The notes under the pieces: model-generated
Told to the model about the DNA's origin: nothing
Seen by the model: only the letters and a program-made list of their open reading frames with translations
Database searches by the model: none
Origin: Ferruginibacter sp.
GTDB lineage: Bacteria; Bacteroidota; Bacteroidia; Chitinophagales; Chitinophagaceae
Direction of reading: 5' to 3'
Assembly: GCA_014379625.1 (NCBI GenBank)
Contig: JACMLJ010000036.1
Span: 62,001 to 126,000 of the forward strand
DNA length: 64,000 bases
Program-made: the position numbers and the translations under genes
In this document: positions 60,788 through 64,000 of the stretch, in pieces
How the letters are laid out: each line of letters opens with the position of its first letter
Position numbering within the stretch: the stretch's first letter is position 1

Positions 60788-62137
60788 TTAAGCCATTATT
60801 TCTTTTTGCTGGATCATTTTATAGATGGTTGATTTCCCGATATCTAATTTATCAGCCACTGCATTTACATCGTCATCATATTTTTCAAGAAAATATTTTA
60901 TGATTTCGCAGGTGTATTGCCGCAATGTTTTTTCCCCGCTGATAAAATTTTTCGCTCTTCCGGCCGATGTATAAGAAATATCTTCTGCCCTGATCTCCTG
61001 CCCGTTGCTCATCACAACCGCCAGTTCTATCATTGCCTTTAGTTCCCTTACATTTCCGGGGTAATTGTAGCTCATCAGTTTATCTTTTGCATCGCCGGCA
61101 ATTGAAGTATTGTCTAATTTATTCTCTTTTGCAAACTCATCCGCAAAATGCCTGGCTAAAATCAGGATATCATTACCCCTTTCACGCAGGGGCGGCAGTT
61201 CAATGGGTAAGCCGATGATGCGGTAAAACAAATCTTCCCGGAAGTTTCCCTTATTTACTTCTTCTGCCAGGTTTTTATGGGTAGCAATGATAAGCCTGAT
61301 TTCTAATTTCACTTTTTCGTTCCCACCTACGCGGATGATCTCCCTTTCCTGCAATACACGAAGTATTTTACTTTGCAGGCCCAGGTCCAGTTCGGCAATC
61401 TCATCAAGGAAAATGGTGCCGCCGTTTGCTTCTTCAAACTTACCGGTCTTTCTTGCGACCGCACCGGTAAAAGCCCCTTTTTCGTGCCCAAACAATTCGC
61501 TTTCTATTAATTCTTTTGGAATAGCTGCCATATTTACCGCCACGAATGGTTTTCGTTTCCTGTCGCTGTTATAATGGATGGCTTTGGCAACTACTTCTTT
61601 GCCCGTACCTGTTTCGCCACTGATGGAAACATTGATATTGGTATTGGCGGCTTTTTCCATCAATGAGAATATTTTGTTCAGTGCCGGGCTTTGCCCCTTG
61701 ATACTTTTATTAAAGGAAAATTTTTGACCTAATTCTTCCCTCAGGGTAGCCAGTTCATTTTTGAGTTTCCCAGTTTCCCTTATCTTAACCACGCAATTCC
61801 ATAAAAAATCCTTGGTGTTATCATCTTTTACAAGGTAGTCAGTGACACCCAGCTTCAGCATTTTCACGGCAACTGCGATCTCTTCCTGACCACTGATAAC
61901 GATTACAGGCACCTGGTCGTTTACGGCCCTTATTTTTTGGAATAAGGTATCGCCGGTATAGTCGGGTAAGGAAAAGTCGATGGTAACAAGGTCGGGTTGT
62001 TTGTGCATATTGGCCAAACACGCTGCGCCGGTAGTAAACCGGCTGATCACATAGTCAGGGTTAAGGGAAAGGTGGTATTCAAGGATTTCACCATACCAGG
62101 GGTCATCTTCAACAATGAATATTTTATAAGATTCCAT
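60788..62137 (-). CDS. NtrC-family sigma-54-dependent response regulator
   Basis: The 449-residue protein has the classic three parts. The N-terminal receiver (residues 5-115) has acidic pocket residues 10-12 (EDD), Asp54 (TIDFSLPD) and Lys104 (YLVKDD). The AAA+ sigma-54 interaction domain shows Walker A GETGTGKE (174-181), GAFTGA (221-226) and Walker B FLDEIAE (243-249). A C-terminal Fis-type helix-turn-helix follows (VNAVADKLDIGKSTIYKMIQQKE, about 422-445). When phosphorylated it should activate RpoN promoters. The ATG at 62135-62137 was chosen because it gives MESYKIFIVEDD; a longer start adds 15 unconserved residues. The target genes are not evident, and I found no clear -24/-12 sites in the window by eye. 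Confidence 0.92.
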   Translation of the reverse strand: MESYKIFIVEDDPWYGEILEYHLSLNPDYVISRFTTGAACLANMHKQPDLVTIDFSLPDYTGDTLFQKIRAVNDQVPVIVISGQEEIAVAVKMLKLGVTDYLVKDDNTKDFLWNCVVKIRETGKLKNELATLREELGQKFSFNKSIKGQSPALNKIFSLMEKAANTNINVSISGETGTGKEVVAKAIHYNSDRKRKPFVAVNMAAIPKELIESELFGHEKGAFTGAVARKTGKFEEANGGTIFLDEIAELDLGLQSKILRVLQEREIIRVGGNEKVKLEIRLIIATHKNLAEEVNKGNFREDLFYRIIGLPIELPPLRERGNDILILARHFADEFAKENKLDNTSIAGDAKDKLMSYNYPGNVRELKAMIELAVVMSNGQEIRAEDISYTSAGRAKNFISGEKTLRQYTCEIIKYFLEKYDDDVNAVADKLDIGKSTIYKMIQQKEIMA

Positions 62138-62388
62138 ATTATATTGGCGATTGGGTAGGTGTAGTTCCAAAGGGTTTGGCATTACAACGATTTTCCCAAA
62201 AATAAATTGCTCTTTTTTCAGGATTAAATTCAGTCCCCTGCTGCCTGAAGGAGAGTTTTAATGCCTGCAAAGCCTGGTTATTTTCTTAAGGTTACCCGGA
62301 ACAATAAAAGATAATACAATCAGTTTCCTGCAATAGTTATTGCAAGATATTTTAGCGGAGAATTCCCCGGAAACCAGGTAAAAATCAA

Positions 62389-62769
62389 TTAATCACTGAT
62401 GCCTGCTTCAGAAGTGGCATCGGCAATCACAGCTTCAAGCTGCGATTTTGCGGCCGGCCAGGAGGCTATGATATTGTCAACTAATTCAGTAAGTTCGGGA
62501 TGAAATTTTCCGTCTGCAAAGTCCTGGTCAATTATCCTGCTCCATCCTTCTACCTGTTGCATTCCTGCAATTGCTGATACAGATACCAGGGAATGAGCGT
62601 ATTTTCTTATACCTGCCGGTTCTTCCGATTCCCATGCTGCTTTTAACCCGCTTACCATTATATCCACTTCCATAACTGTGCTGGTTAAGAGCATATGTTC
62701 AAAAGTTTTATCCCCACCTGTTAGTGAATAAAGATAACTGAGATCAATTGTAATAGGCGCTTCGTACAT
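62389..62769 (-). CDS. stand-alone histidine phosphotransfer (Hpt) protein
   Basis: The 126-residue helical protein fits an Hpt four-helix bundle. The likely phospho-acceptor is His59 in IRKYAHSLVSVSAIAGM, which follows the Hpt pattern A-H-x-L, although the usual following Lys-Gly is replaced by Val-Ser. It lies 31 bases after the hybrid kinase gene and 251 bases before the sigma-54 regulator gene, all on the minus strand. It is therefore positioned to carry phosphate from the kinase's receiver to the NtrC-type regulator or to the REC-Hpt protein. The assignment rests on length, pattern and context. Confidence 0.78.
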   Translation of the reverse strand: MYEAPITIDLSYLYSLTGGDKTFEHMLLTSTVMEVDIMVSGLKAAWESEEPAGIRKYAHSLVSVSAIAGMQQVEGWSRIIDQDFADGKFHPELTELVDNIIASWPAAKSQLEAVIADATSEAGISD

Positions 62770-62800
62770 ATGTAACTTTTAAAGGCAACTGTTATCAAAA

Positions 62801-64000
62801 TTATGCGGTCAATTCAAATTCATTTCCTGCATTGAATTTCGGTTTAGTATTGTCCTCCTTTTTAACTGCTTCAATAATCGAGTTAAACAGATCATCCGGT
62901 TTAAAAGGCTTGGCCACATATCCATTCATACCGGCATTATAACAATTCTGCATTTCGCCATGCAGCGAATGGGCGGTCATTGCGATTATGGGGATCGCAG
63001 ACACTTCGCCATTCAATTGACGGATAGCCATGGATGCGTTGATCCCGTTCATCACCGGCATTTGAATATCCATCAGTACCAAATCAAAATGTTGTTGCTG
63101 TACCGCTTCTACTGCCAGTTCGCCGTTAGCGACATGCACTAATGTAAATCCTTTTTTGGTTAACACCTGTGTAGCCAGCATCGCATTAACCGTATTATCT
63201 TCTGCCAGTAAAATATGGATGGGTTTACTGGTATTTATGGAAAGAATGCTATGGCCGGATAAGGATTTTACCGAGTTTAAATTTTGCGTTTTAATGTGTT
63301 TTTTGAAAGGAAGGATAAAATGGAATGTAGTGCCTTTACCCGGTTCACTTTCCAGGGTCAATACTCCGCCATGCAGGTCTACAATGCTTTTGGTAATATT
63401 TAAGCCGAGCCCTGTACCGCCGTACAATCTTTGTGTATCTGTATTGGCTTGCGTAAAGCGTTCAAAAATATCCTGCTGCTTGTTTTCAGGTACCCCAATA
63501 CCGGTATCTTTAATGGAAAATGCAATATAGTCCTTTAGTTTATCCGATCCTTTTACCACCTTACAATTGATATCAATGCTTCCTTCATCTGTAAACTTTA
63601 CCGCATTGCCCAATAAATTAAACATTACCTGGGTTAAACGCAACTGATCGCCCAATACTTTTAAGGGTAGCTGATCATCAAGGTGTACATGCATCTGTAT
63701 CCCTTTGGCTTTTGCTTTGGGTTCCAGGATTTTTACCACATCCTGGATGATTTTACGGATGTCGATGGGCAGGCTTTCAAGGGCAAGATTGCTGGATTCA
63801 ATTTTAGACAGGTCAAGTATATTATTAATGAGCGCCAGCAGGTTCCCGGAGGCTGTTTTTACTATATCCAGGTATTCCGCCTGCTCCTGGTTTAACGGGG
63901 TATCGGCCAGTAAATCAGTAAATCCAATTACCGCATTCAGGGGCGTTCTTATCTCATGGCTCATATTGGAAATAAACTGGTCTTTAACTTTTAAAGCTCT
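62801..64000 (-). CDS. hybrid sensor histidine kinase (runs off right edge)
   Basis: The open reading frame continues through the right edge, so only the last 400 codons are visible and the sensor part is missing. Present are a HisKA domain with phospho-His15 of the fragment (ISNMSHEIRTPLNAVIGF) and an HATPase_c domain with N box NLLGNAVKF (about 129-137). The G1 box DTGIGVPE, the F box and the G2 box GGTGLGLNI follow. A C-terminal receiver has phospho-acceptor Asp311 (LVLMDIQMP), counted from the fragment start. It should pass phosphate from its own receiver to an Hpt protein, and one is encoded immediately downstream. The signal sensed is unknown. Confidence 0.9.
   Translation of the reverse strand, partial: RALKVKDQFISNMSHEIRTPLNAVIGFTDLLADTPLNQEQAEYLDIVKTASGNLLALINNILDLSKIESSNLALESLPIDIRKIIQDVVKILEPKAKAKGIQMHVHLDDQLPLKVLGDQLRLTQVMFNLLGNAVKFTDEGSIDINCKVVKGSDKLKDYIAFSIKDTGIGVPENKQQDIFERFTQANTDTQRLYGGTGLGLNITKSIVDLHGGVLTLESEPGKGTTFHFILPFKKHIKTQNLNSVKSLSGHSILSINTSKPIHILLAEDNTVNAMLATQVLTKKGFTLVHVANGELAVEAVQQQHFDLVLMDIQMPVMNGINASMAIRQLNGEVSAIPIIAMTAHSLHGEMQNCYNAGMNGYVAKPFKPDDLFNSIIEAVKKEDNTKPKFNAGNEFELTA

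Noticed and set aside
1..64000. tRNA, rRNA, known riboswitches (TPP, cobalamin, SAM), prophage or transposase genes
   Set aside because: None was recognised on either strand by eye. A covariance-model scan would be needed to exclude small RNAs fully.

Overview
The window is a contiguous piece of a Bacteroidota chromosome, most likely from the Chitinophagaceae. The support is a SusC/SusD outer-membrane pair, a type IX secretion (T9SS) C-terminal sorting domain, a giant FG-GAP/ASPIC lipoprotein, lipoboxes without the usual proteobacterial surroundings, almost no Shine-Dalgarno sequences, and several promoters of the Bacteroidota type (TAnnTTTG). There are no rRNA or tRNA genes, phage genes, transposases or CRISPR arrays that I can see. 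The content is mostly core metabolism plus one nutrient-uptake locus and one signalling operon.

Layout. 1-7093: the start of mutS (runs off the left edge), an rRNA/tRNA methyltransferase, a UbiA prenyltransferase, ruvX, def, a secreted protein of unknown function, a dipeptide epimerase and a helical-repeat protein. 7145-16930: a branched-chain amino acid (BCAA) cluster leuA-leuB-ilvE-ilvD-ilvB-ilvN-ilvC, without leuCD or ilvA. 17206-26990: nitrogen assimilation (gltB, gltD, an ammonium channel and a porin). 27222-40605: SusC-SusD-CRTAC1-like proteins and a divergent T9SS cargo protein. 40710-49018: ppc, then thrA-thrB-thrC, which carry oxaloacetate-derived aspartate on to threonine, itself the usual precursor of isoleucine. 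49201-59698: a mix of housekeeping genes (permuted papain-like amidase, bacilliredoxin, exonuclease, mannosyltransferase, XerD, YraN, RNase HI, acyl-CoA carboxylase) and lipoproteins. 59846-64000: a phosphorelay operon (hybrid kinase, Hpt, NtrC-type regulator, REC-Hpt) that runs off the right edge.

The most interesting signals are outside the large genes. Upstream of leuA there is a 12-codon reading frame in which half the residues are Leu/Ile/Val, followed by a 12-bp stem and a T-rich stretch just before leuA. Upstream of thrA there is a 29-codon frame whose second half is rich in Thr, again followed by a hairpin and a T run. Together they look like two leader-peptide attenuators, each matched to the amino acid made by the genes downstream. 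Several palindromic and short-period repeat families are scattered through the spacers. One looks like a 256-bp MITE-like cassette between thrB and thrC. Another palindrome family appears to have been absorbed into coding sequence, in the ilvB N-terminus and the TrmH C-terminus. The gltB-gltD spacer is a 187-bp-period tandem duplication that includes the last codons of gltB.

All functional calls come from reading motifs and lengths by eye; no database search was possible.
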